64,000 nt of DNA from Rhinopithecus roxellana (taxonomy: Eukaryota; Chordata; Mammalia; Primates; Cercopithecidae): positions 77,339,444 through 77,403,443 of the forward strand of contig NC_044558.1 in the NCBI RefSeq assembly GCF_007565055.1, given 5' to 3'. This document shows positions 1 to 9,298 of the stretch, one piece after another. The stretch's first letter is position 1. Each line of letters begins with the position of its first letter. Under the pieces are notes generated by a model. The model had not been told where the DNA came from and made no database searches. It saw nothing but the letters and a program-made list of their open reading frames with translations. The position numbers and the translations under genes were made by a program.

Positions 1-14
1 GAATTGATTGAATC

Positions 15-662
15 CTACATCGAGGTCGTAAGTGTTATTAAGGGGAGGGGAGTAGATGCAAGAGTTTGTGGCCAGTCAGAATTATAATATTTTGCTGCCC
101 CTTCCTCCAAATTATCCCAGTTTACTTCTGAACAGTTAAGGTTATTTTTACTTTTGCTTTCATTAGTTGTAGGTAAAACTGGGTATTTTTTGAACTTTTC
201 CTTATTTGATGTTTCTATATTTGTCATTGAGGGGACCCCAGCCTCTTCCTCGTCACTTTGTAGAGATATAAGGTCTATTTCTTTATTAGGTATGGGTTTT
301 TCGAGGTCGGTTTGGGAGCTGCCTCTTAATATTTCCTTAGTCTGAGTAACCACTGCCATTACCTCAGGATCTTTTTCTTTTTCCTTTTTATCTATTATAT
401 CTCTGATTAGATTCCAATAAGAAAAAGCTGTCACCGGAACCTTTTCTGGTCCAAAAGTACTATAGTAATCTTGAAAACAGTCTCCCACTCTACGCCACCT
501 CTTTACGTCAATGGTCCCTTCTTGTGGAAACCAAGGGCAGGTTTCTTTTACAAAATCAAAAAACTTAAACAAATCATTACTTTTAACCTTTACTCCTCGT
601 GTTTTTAAAGCCTCTTTTAATTGCCCTACATAAATTTGATGCTGGCTTAATTCTTGTCCCAT
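15..662 (-). pseudogene. gag: gag fragment (matrix and following region) of a type D-like betaretrovirus, ended by an early stop
   Basis: The frame starts with an ATG at 662-660, 129 nt after the primer binding site, and encodes 215 residues. The N-terminus is Met-Gly-Gln, a myristoylation-type start expected of retroviral matrix. Residues about 40-65 contain a Pro/Trp-rich stretch followed by a WRRVG-type motif, the region that in type D viruses directs cytoplasmic assembly. Residues about 100-190 are Lys/Glu/Asp-rich, as in the linker following matrix. A TAG at 17-15 closes the frame just where the proline-rich late domain would be expected, so capsid and nucleocapsid are not reached in this frame. 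The stretch before the stop is C-rich on the minus strand, so a small indel is a likely cause. Family assignment rests on recognition, not on a search. Confidence 0.85.
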
Positions 663-790
663 AATCAGACACTATTACTCACCTCTGGTTCCAACGCGGC
701 AGGCTCCCGCGACGTCCGGAGGAATTTCTTTCCACTTTCACTTTCGGCCGACTTTAGTGCCTTCTTCCTCACTTTTTCCCCCGTGTCCAG
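663..790 (-). other. Proviral leader between primer binding site and gag, containing the major splice donor and probable packaging region
   Basis: This 128-nt segment is purine-rich on the minus strand and has no open frame of note. It ends in a strong splice donor just upstream of the gag ATG. In retroviruses the leader carries RNA dimerisation and packaging signals; I see no specific motif that proves this here. Confidence 0.7.
677..685 (-). promoter_or_regulatory. Predicted retroviral 5' splice donor
   Basis: The minus strand reads AGAG/GTGAGT, a full match to the vertebrate donor consensus, with the exon ending at 683 and GT at 682-681. It sits 15-20 nt upstream of the gag start, where betaretroviruses place the donor used for env mRNA. 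Confidence 0.75.
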
Positions 791-808
791 GTCCCTGTTC
801 GGGCGCCA
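791..808 (-). promoter_or_regulatory. Primer binding site matching the 3' end of tRNA-Lys3
   Basis: The 18 minus-strand bases read TGGCGCCCGAACAGGGAC, an exact match to the tRNA-Lys3 type PBS. It lies two bases after the CA end of the LTR, the usual spacing. This fixes the LTR boundary at 811 and the proviral orientation. Confidence 0.93.
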
Positions 809-919
809 GGTGTCCCGACCTGCAGGACAGTCGAACGGGCCCTGGAAGGGGGAGTGGGAATGGAGGAGACAAGAAAACACAAGAAATGGAGACAAGACAA
901 ACAGCCTGATCAAGTCTCG

Positions 920-925
920 TTTATT
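920..925 (-). terminator. LTR polyadenylation signal AATAAA
   Basis: AATAAA on the minus strand is followed about 15-30 nt later by a GT/T-rich stretch, the expected arrangement at the R/U5 region of a betaretroviral LTR. Confidence 0.75.
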
Positions 926-940
926 GAGTGTAGGGTCATG

Positions 941-950
941 CCTTATATAG
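941..950 (-). promoter_or_regulatory. LTR TATA box
   Basis: The minus strand reads CTATATAAGG. It lies upstream of the AATAAA signal and downstream of the GC-rich U3 repeats, so transcription should start roughly at 910-920 and run towards gag. Confidence 0.75.
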
Positions 951-1080
951 GCTGGCAGGGGAAGAGGTTGGGCCAGGGCGGTGACGGGGGCCGGATCTTC
1001 TCAAATTACAATCGCGCATGCGCCGTGGGTTTGTACTTTTCCCGGGCGCGGGATCGCACCTGCGCCCTGGGCTGCATATC

Positions 1081-1240
1081 TTCCTGGGCGGGAAAATGTT
1101 TGCGCGCGCGCGGGAAAGGTTGGCGCGCGCGGGAAAGGTTGGCGCGCAGGAACAGTTTTGGCGCGCGCGGGAGAAACTTAGGCGCGCGCGGGAGAAACTT
1201 AGGCGCGCGCGGGAGAAACTTTGGGCGCGCGCGGGAAGGG
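1081..1240 (-). repeat. GC-rich U3 tandem repeats with E2F-type sites
   Basis: Two related short units alternate GCGCGC tracts with A/T-rich joints: about two 20-bp units at 1103-1145 and three 21-22-bp units at 1155-1225. E2F consensus TTTSSCGC is matched as TTTCCCGC (minus strand) at 1088-1095, 1110-1117 and 1129-1136, and as TTTGGCGC (plus strand) at 1157-1164. Near matches occur in the remaining units. This block is the probable enhancer of the LTR; E2F binding is inferred from motif match only. Confidence 0.7.
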
Positions 1241-1374
1241 TTTATAAATAAAGAACCCGGGAATGCGCCCTCTTGTCTCTGCTTTGCGGAGATCAAGCAA
1301 CAGAGGTCGGCTAATTCCGGGCCTCATGGCTCCGGACAGCTTTGTCTGATCTGTTTCTACAAACAGTGGAAACA

Positions 1375-1438
1375 TCAATTCACTGCAGGAAAACAGATTC
1401 TGTCATTTGAGTAGCTTTGAGTAGCATAGATTCATGTA
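1375..1438 (+). repeat. Copy A of a short sequence repeated at 3144-3203
   Basis: The 64 bp immediately beyond the LTR match 3144-3203 closely, including the shared tract ACTGCAGGAAAACAGATTC and the end GTAGCATAGATTCATGTA. The provirus is inserted at the edge of this copy. I do not recognise the repeat family. Confidence 0.85.
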
Positions 1439-2484
1439 GAGCAAAGTAACAAACCACACATATACGTAGTACCAACTCAGATGGTTAAATAACAAAATGT
1501 GCTCTTTTTCAGCCATTTGTTTCACTGCCATTTCATCTTATGCCAGCGTGCTATCAAAATATTAGGCAGGAGCACCCAGTTCATATAGTAACAATGAACA
1601 GCCCAAATGACAGCAAAAGCAGAAAGGTCCATGCCTCTTAGTGCACTGACTCTGGAAAAAAAAAATCAACCTTCTCTTTAATCAGGGGCATCGAAGGACC
1701 CCTGGCAGGGCTGATAAGCCTGGTCTGGGCTGTGCACCTCGGGCTAAGCATCTGGGATGAGGGTCCTGGATTGACGTGCACAGGTGCAAAGTGCTTTCCA
1801 CTAGCAGAACTTCACCTGCTGGAGCTTACAGCAAAACTGTGGTACCTCCTGTTAGTTAAATACAAATGAAGAGGGTTCAACAGCACACCAGGAGTGCTAA
1901 TGGAGAAGGATTCCTATGAGCAAAACAAAACAGCAGGGTTGAATTATGAGTGAGACACAAGTAGGGGTTGTTGTTAAATGAAGTGCAGATGCTGCCTGTG
2001 GCAGCCGGCTTCTTCCCTTGTTACCTACAAGAGGGTGGCACCAACACAGACTACATAGCAATGAGAACCGAATCCCAACAAACATGTTACTTGCGGAGGA
2101 ATGTGGTCTCCAGCTTCTCTGACCTGTGTGCTGCATTGTTTTTTGTATACATGGGAGTGAAAAGCGAGAGGGTTAGTTAACCTGTCCGTAAGTCTCCTCT
2201 CTAAAGTCCAACATGCAAATACCCTAAAAACTGGAAGAGCCAGTAGTCACAGGAAGAGCTGGGAGAAACCATTTTGTTCCATTCAGTGGGGGCGGCTGGC
2301 TGTACTGGCAAATAAATCCACCGGAAACTTCTCATGCCTTTTCCTGACAGCAGCAAACATGATCTTATCACCTCCTGCCTGAGGCTGCTCCAAAGTTTTC
2401 CTTTGTCAATTGGGCAGAGACCCACAAGTCTTCAGGAGGCTGTACGGCCTGCCTGCCCTGAGATTCTCCTCCCTGTACTTCAAC

Positions 2485-2486
<2 letters not shown>
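1439..2486. other. Non-coding stretch, nothing identified
   Basis: There is no open frame longer than 80 codons, no recognisable repeat and no gene-like composition. A short A-run occurs near 1657. Confidence 0.6.
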
Positions 2487-2526
<40 letters not shown>

Positions 2527-2720
2527 ATGTATGTGTGAGGGTGTGTATATATATATATATGGACATGGATATATGGATATATATATATATGGACATGGAT
2601 ATATGGATATATATGTGTGTGTGTATATACATGTATATATATAGTTATATATACAGCATACACATATATAACATAGCTATACAGTTACATATGTGTATAT
2701 GTGTGTGTATATAACTATAT
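2487..2720. repeat. (TG)n followed by (TA)n-rich microsatellite
   Basis: About 18 TG units (2488-2524) are followed by alternating TATATA tracts and a duplicated phrase around GGACATGGATATATGGA at 2560-2612. Open frames here are low-complexity artefacts. Confidence 0.95.
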
Positions 2721-2725
2721 ATTAT

Positions 2726-3080
2726 TGTATTAGTCCATTTTCACACTGCTGATAAAGACATACCTGAGTCTGGGAAGAAAAAGAGGTTTAATCAGACTTA
2801 TAGTTCCACATGGCTGGGAAGGCCTCAGAATTATGGTGGGAAGTGAAAGGCACTTCTTACATGGTGGCAGCAAGAGAAAAATGAGGAAGAAGCAAAAGCA
2901 GAAACCCCTGATAAACCCAACAGGTCTTGTGAGACTTATTCACTATCATGAGAATAGCACAGGAAAGACTGGTCCCCATGACTCAATTACCTCCCCCTGG
3001 GTCCCTCCCACAACACGTGGGAATTCTGGGAGATACAATTCAAGTTGAGATTTGGGTGGGGACACAGCCCAACCATACCA
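2726..3080 (-). mobile_element. Solitary THE1/MST-type MaLR LTR
   Basis: Read on the minus strand this 355-bp element starts TGGTATGGTTGGGCTGTGTCC and ends GGACTAATACA, the typical MaLR LTR ends. It is flanked by a perfect 5-bp target duplication ATTAT (2721-2725 and 3081-3085). No internal sequence is present. Confidence 0.93.
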
Positions 3081-3143
3081 ATTATATATAGTTATATATA
3101 ATGTTCTGTCTGATCCATTTCCACATACAGCTGATTCATTCCA

Positions 3144-3203
3144 TCAATTAACTGCAGGAAAACAGATTCATCTGAGCAGCTTTGAGTAGCATAGATTCAT
3201 GTA
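3144..3203 (+). repeat. Copy B of the short repeat seen at 1375-1438
   Basis: Sixty bases align to the sequence next to the proviral LTR with a few substitutions and a 4-bp length difference. It is followed directly by TA-rich DNA. Confidence 0.85.
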
Positions 3204-3204
3204 A

Positions 3205-3298
3205 ACCCTATATATTTCTATATAGTTATATAACAGTTATATATATATGCATGCTGTATATATACGTGTGTGTGTATATACATATATATATGTATGAA
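3205..3298. repeat. TA-rich microsatellite
   Basis: Imperfect TATA and TGTG tracts. Nothing else is visible. Confidence 0.85.
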
Positions 3299-3720
3299 GA
3301 GATTTATTACGAGGTGTTGGCTTATGTGATTATAGAGGCTAGAACGTCCCAGAATCTGCATCTGGAAGGTGGAGATCCAGGAAAGCTGATGGTGCAGTTA
3401 GAAGGCCTGAGAAGTAATGTTGTAGATTTCAGATCTGGTTCTGAAGGCCCAGGAGCACTGAGGGCAGGAGAAGATGATGTTCAACCTCCAGCAGACAGGC
3501 AGTGTGCGTTCAACCGCTCCCCCACCCGCCCCCAATTGTTCTATCCAGGCTCTCCATGGCCCACCCACACGGTGAGAACAATTCTTTACTCAGTGCATCA
3601 ATTCCAATGTTCACCTCTTCTGACTGCACCTTCACAGACACACCCAGAAATCATGTGTGACCAAATATCCAGGCACTCCACGGCCCCGTCAGATTGACGC
3701 ATAGCATGAAACATCACAGG
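3299..3720 (-). other. Probable ancient interspersed repeat fragment
   Basis: The text resembles an old mammalian repeat that commonly follows a TA/GA microsatellite (GAGATTTATTA, then CCAAATATCCAGGCAC near 3660). I cannot name the family with confidence. A 171-codon open frame across it looks fortuitous. Confidence 0.45.
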
Positions 3721-3859
3721 CTGCTTCCCAGGAGCTCCTTGTGGGCCCCCCGGCTCTGGTGCCCCTGGTCTGGGTCTGTGCTGAGCCCACTCTCACTGTT
3801 GTGTGTCCGTCCCATGACAGCCCTCACCTTGAGGTATGAGAGATGCCCACTGCTCCACT

Positions 3860-3966
3860 GACACCTGCTCCTCCCTTGTCACAAGGAGTGTTCACTGCTG
3901 TGTCCTCAGCTCACAGCACAGTGCCTGATAGCAGTAGGTGCTCACTATATACCTATTGAGTAAATG
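3860..3966 (-). mobile_element. MIR SINE fragment
   Basis: The tract CAGTGCCTGATAGCAGTAGG, followed by CTCACTATATACCTATTGAG, is the minus-strand start of a MIR element. Confidence 0.7.
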
Positions 3967-5485
3967 ACTTTCCTTTAATGATAACGATAGTTCTATATGG
4001 TGAGTGCTATGCATCTCTTCCATTTAGAAGAAAATTGGTTGCAGCTGTTGGTCCTAACCTGCCCATGATACACAGTAGTTTCCAAAACTGGCCTGACCTT
4101 CAGAATCACATTAAGATTCCATCAGTGTGCCTATTCCTGGGCTCCGCCCTAGCCCTAATGAATCCGAGTCTCCAGGGTGGAGCCTGGCATTTGTGCTTTT
4201 AACAACACCGTCAAACAATTCTTTTCACAAGGAAGTTTGGGAAGTTTAACTTAGCACTCAAGTCTGCAGAGGCAAGATGCTTATCAAATTAATTTCCCTG
4301 GTCTTTGTTCAAGCTAAAACGAATAAGCCATCTCCTTGGTAAGTATTAACCTCTGACTGAAAGACTATTGCTCTCTCTCTCTGTTTTTCCCTTCTGCTCA
4401 CTTCTCCCATTTAAAAAAATGCATCAGAGACAGACTGTTTATCGCTTATCACCTATTCAGAGCTACAGGCCGAGATTCAAGGAGACCAGAGAGAAAACAA
4501 TAAGTCTGTGATCATAAGTGTTCCCTTTTCGAGAGACACAAAATAATAACTGATAAAATTAGTTTGGAGTCATTCAGATTGCAAGGACTCGATGTATATA
4601 ATACTAAATTAGCCATTATCATCAACTTTGATGGTGTCTGCCCTCGCTATGGGAGGTCAAAGGCACTCAGAATGAAATTAGAAGATCTCCGAGCATCTGG
4701 AATTGGGTTCCTGGGGAGGTAATGTGGATGAGCATTTATCTTACAAAAATCCTGTGGACTCCAGAATCTTCCTACTCCCTGCACCCAAAATGACTCAAGC
4801 AGAAGACGAGATCTGGTCACCAAGCTTCAGCTCCCAAACTTCCTGGGGACTTAGAGCAGAAATGGGTATCTTGTGAAACTTGGAAGCACTCTGAAGACTC
4901 TGAAATTGTTCAGATTGGCCAGTTTTCCCTCTCTTCTGAAGCCCAGAGACCTCTGATGACCCAGCTAGTTTGCAAGTAAAAATGCAAAAGTATATTTCAC
5001 TCTCATCTTGCTTGGGGTTGACTTCAGAATCAGCTGTCATGTGGAAGGTACTTGACAGCTCAGCCCGGTCGCTCACAGGCTAGGAACGTCCACCTGTCTC
5101 TCCCTCCCTGGCCCTTCTGACCTACACTGGCCATGGGAGAACGTGGATTTATTACCTTGGGGTACGAAGAGCAGAGACAGATGCTGAATTTCCCTGCCTA
5201 ATATTGCTGCCTGTGATGGGCAGCTGATGCCCTCTAAAGAGGATCCTAAATTATAAATCATAGTAGCAGAAAAGTTCAGTGGTAGAAAAATTTTCCCCCA
5301 AGAAAAATTACTGGACTTAGGCCACATGTCCATAGGCACCAAAAAATAAATAAGCACAGCAAAAGCTGAGACGAAGTGAAAAAGTAGAGGTTGAGAGAAT
5401 TGGGGGATATTTTGTAATATGTCATGGTTTGGCAACATTCAAATCTTTTATATTTTTAAATATCACATATATTCATCTTCCATAT
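3967..5485. other. Non-coding stretch, nothing identified
   Basis: Only a short CT tract near 4371 and scattered short open frames are seen. The 121- and 93-codon minus-strand frames at 4795-5438 lack any recognisable domain. Confidence 0.6.
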
Positions 5486-5620
5486 TCATCTCTCTCGGTC
5501 TATATATATATCATATATATGTGATATATATGACATATATGTGTGTGTATCTATATCTATATATTCCTTGTTTGCTTGTGTGAGCCATGTATTGTTTGGA
5601 GTGTGTGTAATGAGATGGAG

Positions 5621-5687
<67 letters not shown>

Positions 5688-5765
5688 GAGAGAACATATA
5701 TATACACCCACATACATCACATGTATCACACACACACACACACATACACACATATATATATAAAG
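5486..5765. repeat. Compound (TA)n, (GA)n, (CA)n microsatellite
   Basis: TA tracts at 5500-5560 and 5622-5645 are followed by about 25 GA units (5645-5691) and CA/TA tracts to 5762. All open frames here are repeats of two or three residues. Confidence 0.95.
5566..5620 (+). repeat. First copy of a 55-bp direct duplication (second at 7086)
   Basis: It begins CCTTGTTTGCTTGTGTGAG and ends GTGTGTGTAATGAGATGGAG, and differs from 7086-7140 at about four positions. It lies between two microsatellite tracts. Confidence 0.9.
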
Positions 5766-7085
5766 TAGGCAGAGGATATGCACATACATGTATTCCTTAG
5801 CCTTTAGCTCTGGCCATCTAGCAAAGGCACCTCAGGTGCAATGCAGTGCATAGACCTAGAGCCTATATCTTGGTCTTTAAAACCATTCTTACTAAAAGGA
5901 ACCAGGACTCCAAAAAGAAATGGCTGATTTCAGGGTTGGGACACAGTAGAGACAAGATGAATTTGGAACATACATAATACAAGAAAGTAAGAAAGTGCCC
6001 CCCCCAAAATGATGGGGGCATGTCGCAAGTATACAGCAGTCAGTTTAAAGCGGTCAAATCTGGGAAAATTTGAGATGTGCTATAAGTATAGAATATGCAA
6101 CAGATTTCAAAGATTTAGTACAAAATAAAAGTAGAGTATGTCTAATTTTTCTATTGATTTCATGTTGAAATGATAATATTTTAGATATATTCAGTTAAAT
6201 AAATTAGCAACATTAAGAAATATGTATGTGTATTTGCGTTGTAATATATGCGTATGGCAACTAATTAAATCAAAGAAGGTTACGATGAAATTCAAAAGTC
6301 ATCATTCCACCCTCTTCAGGTTCACATCTCTGCTTCTGAAGCCTCTTTTAGACGTTGGAGCTTTTGATTCTTCTTGTGGTGTTTTCCTTCAGGACACTAT
6401 AATAAGCTTATAATGCTATTTCTATATTTAATGACTTTATAAAACATTTGTTTTCTCTTCTATGAAAGATGAGATTTTTTTTTTCCATTCGCAAATCTCT
6501 TCCTTCTCCTTCAGCTTCCAAGGATAGCTGGTGGGATGATTCTTCTATTGGCATTTTTGTAATTTTAATAAGATGCTAAGGCTTCCATTGGCTTGCTCCA
6601 TCAGCTCTTGTCAGGAATGTGCCCCTACGGGAGGGCACAATAGCAGAGCTTCCACCTTCTTCTCTTCTTTTCTTCCCCACTGGGACGACCTCCCACTTTC
6701 TACAAGCCACAGTTTTACAGTTTTAAGGTTCTTAACATTTATATTCCGTTCTATAAATACAACTGCAGCTTTAGTGCTTTGTCCAGATTCTTAGAACAGA
6801 AACACATCAAACAAGATTGACTTGAGTATAAAGTGGTATCCGCCTTACAGGTTTATGAGGATTAAGCTAGACAATGGATGCAAAGTGCTGAGCCCGAGTT
6901 CTTTTCAGTACATTCTACCTGCTTGATCAATAGAAGCTATTAGCAAGCATTAGCAAGCTAGAAACTATTCCTGAATAAGCTGATGCTGAAGTCAACATAA
7001 AATTTAAACCTGTCTTTCTTCATCACTAGGAGTAAGTGGTGATTCTCATCATTCTGATGTTTAAGATTTATCTCCACCGGCTGCA
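5766..7085. other. Non-coding AT-rich stretch, little identified
   Basis: There is a C8 run near 5999 and a short tandem AGCAAGCATT motif near 6942. The text at 6855-6895 weakly resembles a MIR core on the minus strand. No gene is seen. Confidence 0.55.
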
Positions 7086-7140
7086 CCTTGTTTGCTTGTG
7101 TGAGATGTGTATTATTTGGAGTGTGTGTAATGAGATGGAG
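7086..7140 (+). repeat. Second copy of the 55-bp direct duplication
   Basis: It matches 5566-5620 at about 51 of 55 positions, 1520 bp downstream, without the flanking microsatellite. Confidence 0.9.
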
Positions 7141-7361
7141 AAGACGGTATTCTCTCAACAGCTGGTCCTAGAATGCCTCTGCAGTGGTTGTGAAAATTAG
7201 CACATCAAATCAACTGTGAAAGAAATATAATCTTTCTTTATTTTTATACAATTCAACATCTATTTTAAGTTCCTATGTCCAGAATGGCAGAAAAACTTAG
7301 TCAATTTAGGATTTTCCCATGTTTTGTTTTATGAGATTGTGTCTTAGGATATTTACATAGT

Positions 7362-7432
7362 GGCGAGGTGTGTGTGCGCACGTGTGTACATGTGTACACC
7401 CGTGTGTGTGTGAGCGCGCGTGTGTGTGTTCT
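7362..7432. repeat. Alternating purine-pyrimidine tract (imperfect TG/CG)
   Basis: GTGTGCGCACGTGTGTACAT and GAGCGCGCGTGTGTGTG blocks make a roughly 65-bp alternating tract of the kind that can adopt Z-DNA. Confidence 0.85.
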
Positions 7433-8317
7433 GGAAGCCTCTGCCCATGGAGATATTCACTGAGAATCTATGTCTCTTCATGCCCATGATTATCATGTCA
7501 CTGGGAAGTTTATGTTCCTTTTGATTATCTTTAGTTTCAGCAGCTCTCTTTGGGTTTCTTTACTTTTGAGTTTTTCCGGTTTGCTTGGAAACTGATTCCT
7601 TTCAGAAATCTACAAGGGACTGTCCCAGAACCCACCTACTTTGTTACCTTCGACAGGTGCAGGGGCCATCCTGCTGACCTACAGCCCTGCTGCAGAAAAC
7701 TCTAGAAAGTTATCTCAGAACTATTGGCCAAGACATTGGTCACTGGAGTCTTATTACTAGCTTTCTGGACTCTATTTGGATACATAGGCTAAGTTCCTAT
7801 TTGTCCCCACATTCTGCAAACAAGTAGACTTGTTTTGATTCTCCCCATCATAAGCGGGACTAGAAACAAAGGGAAGGCAGAATGCAAGACTCTCTCCTTA
7901 TGTGAACAGACGTCAAAGCTCTTTGCTCATTCTCAAACTCTACTCCAACTCCTCTGCTTAGGGAATCCCCATGTCTTAGAGTAAGGAATCTTTTCGGAAT
8001 CCCCATAATCTTTCCAGCGACCAGCTTCCACGTTGCTCCTTAATGCTTTAATACAAGTACAACAAAGGCACGATAACTGAACAGAGATGCCAGAACCAAA
8101 AATGTGAGAGAGGCTAAGGAGTAACACAAAATATAGAACAAATGAACTAGTTTAACTGTGTAGCTTACCACCTGTCCTCCTAGGGAGGGGCCAGCATTTG
8201 TTAGAATATTTTGACAAGCTTGTTTTGGGAGAAGACTGAGCTTCCCTGGCCCAGGTATTGTCTTACATGACAGCTTGAGAAGAAGAAGAGCTCTACCTGG
8301 AGTAAGTAAAACAACCA
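7433..8317. other. Non-coding stretch, nothing identified
   Basis: No repeat family is recognised. Short overlapping minus-strand frames at 7933-8383 show no domain. Confidence 0.6.
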
Positions 8318-8540
8318 CTCACTGTGTGTCAAACATGTTTCTAAGTCGTTTGCAAATATACATTCAGGTAATCTTTGCAGCAATGCTTAGGTGCTAATAT
8401 TTGCCATAGGTCCTAATATTTCTCCATTATTACAGGTAAATAAACTAAAGCAGGAGGGGTTTGAATAACTTCCCAGGGCCACCTGGAAAGGAAATAGTAG
8501 AGATTTACATTCTGCTGGTCTGACTTCTTGGCCTAACTGC
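8318..8540 (+). mobile_element. MIR SINE fragment
   Basis: CACTGTGTGTCAAACATG, then a run through TTACAGGTAAATAAACTAAAG and CTTCCCAGGGCCACCTGG, follows the MIR core order (frequency-table phrase, then the AGAGGTTAAG-type region). Confidence 0.65.
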
Positions 8541-8959
8541 TGTATCAGTCGGGATAGGCCACATTATCCTCTACTGACTTATCTCAAGAGTTTATATTTT
8601 CATCATGCTTTCTGTCCATTGCAGGTCAGTAGGAGCCTCTGTTTAGCCTTGTTCTCCTCCTTCTATCCAAGCTGCTGGAGCAGACGCCATCCTGAACATT
8701 AGCAGTCATTGCAGAAGAGGGGAAGAGCTCCAAAGGGTCTGCAACGGACAATGAAATGACCTATCTCCGAAGCAATCATCATCACTCCGCATCACAACCC
8801 ATTGGCCAGAAGTAGTCTCATGGCCTTTACTCAACCACAAGAGAGCAGGATATGCCTGGGAGAGAGAAGTGGAAATGCTTGGGGAAGAGTGACCATGGCC
8901 ACCATGCTGGGAAAGAAGTCCCAAGGGCACATGGGGGTGGGGGGAGAAAAAAGGAAGAA
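8541..8959. other. Non-coding stretch, nothing named
   Basis: It may contain an ancient repeat, but I cannot identify one. There are no credible exons. Confidence 0.5.
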
Positions 8960-8980
8960 GAAAACTGATATAAGGCAGTG

Positions 8981-9277
8981 CGGTTGCTCAGCCTGTAATC
9001 CCAGCACTTTGGGGGGCCCAGGCGGGTGGGGCATCTGAGGTCAGGAGTTCGAGACCAGCCTGACCAACATGATGAAACCCCGTCTCTACTAAAAATACAA
9101 AATTAGTTAGGCATGGTGGTGGGCACCTGTAATCCCAGCTACTTGGGAGGCTGAGGCAGGAGAATTGCTTGAACCTGGCAGGCAGAGGTTGCTGTGAGCC
9201 AAGATTGTACCACTGCACTCCAGCCTGGGCGATGGAGCAAAACTCTGTCTCCAAGAAAAAAAAAAAAAAGAAAGAAA
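8981..9277 (+). mobile_element. Alu element (AluS-like)
   Basis: It is nearly full length, lacks only the first few bases, and ends in an A-rich tail with GAAA units. A perfect 21-bp target duplication flanks it (8960-8980 and 9278-9298). Confidence 0.97.
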
Positions 9278-9298
9278 GAAAACTGATATAAGGCAGTG

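Larger units (their letters stand above)
1..1374 (-). mobile_element. 5' end of a betaretrovirus-like endogenous provirus (LTR, PBS, leader, start of gag)
   Basis: Read on the minus strand, the order is LTR (1374 to 811), primer binding site (808-791), leader with splice donor, then gag from 662 towards the window edge. This is the canonical 5' half of a retrovirus; the remainder is outside the window. The LTR keeps TG...CA termini and many intact CpG dinucleotides, and gag is open for 215 codons, so the insertion looks fairly young. The gag product resembles type D simian retroviruses by recognition of its conserved N-terminal block. The 3' LTR and both target-site copies cannot be compared here. 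Confidence 0.88.
811..1374 (-). mobile_element. 5' LTR of the betaretrovirus-like provirus (564 bp)
   Basis: On the minus strand the LTR starts TGTTTCCACTG at 1374 and ends GGGACA at 811, giving TG...CA termini. The right-hand host flank begins TCAATT (1375-1380), which would be the 6-bp target duplication expected for betaretroviruses. U3 is about 430 nt and holds a GC-rich repeat block and a TATA box. A poly(A) signal follows 16 nt after the TATA box, consistent with a short R. U5 runs to 811. Confidence 0.85.

Noticed and set aside
854..1414. A 186-codon plus-strand frame over the LTR
   Set aside because: It is antisense to the LTR and owes its openness to GC-rich U3 repeats.
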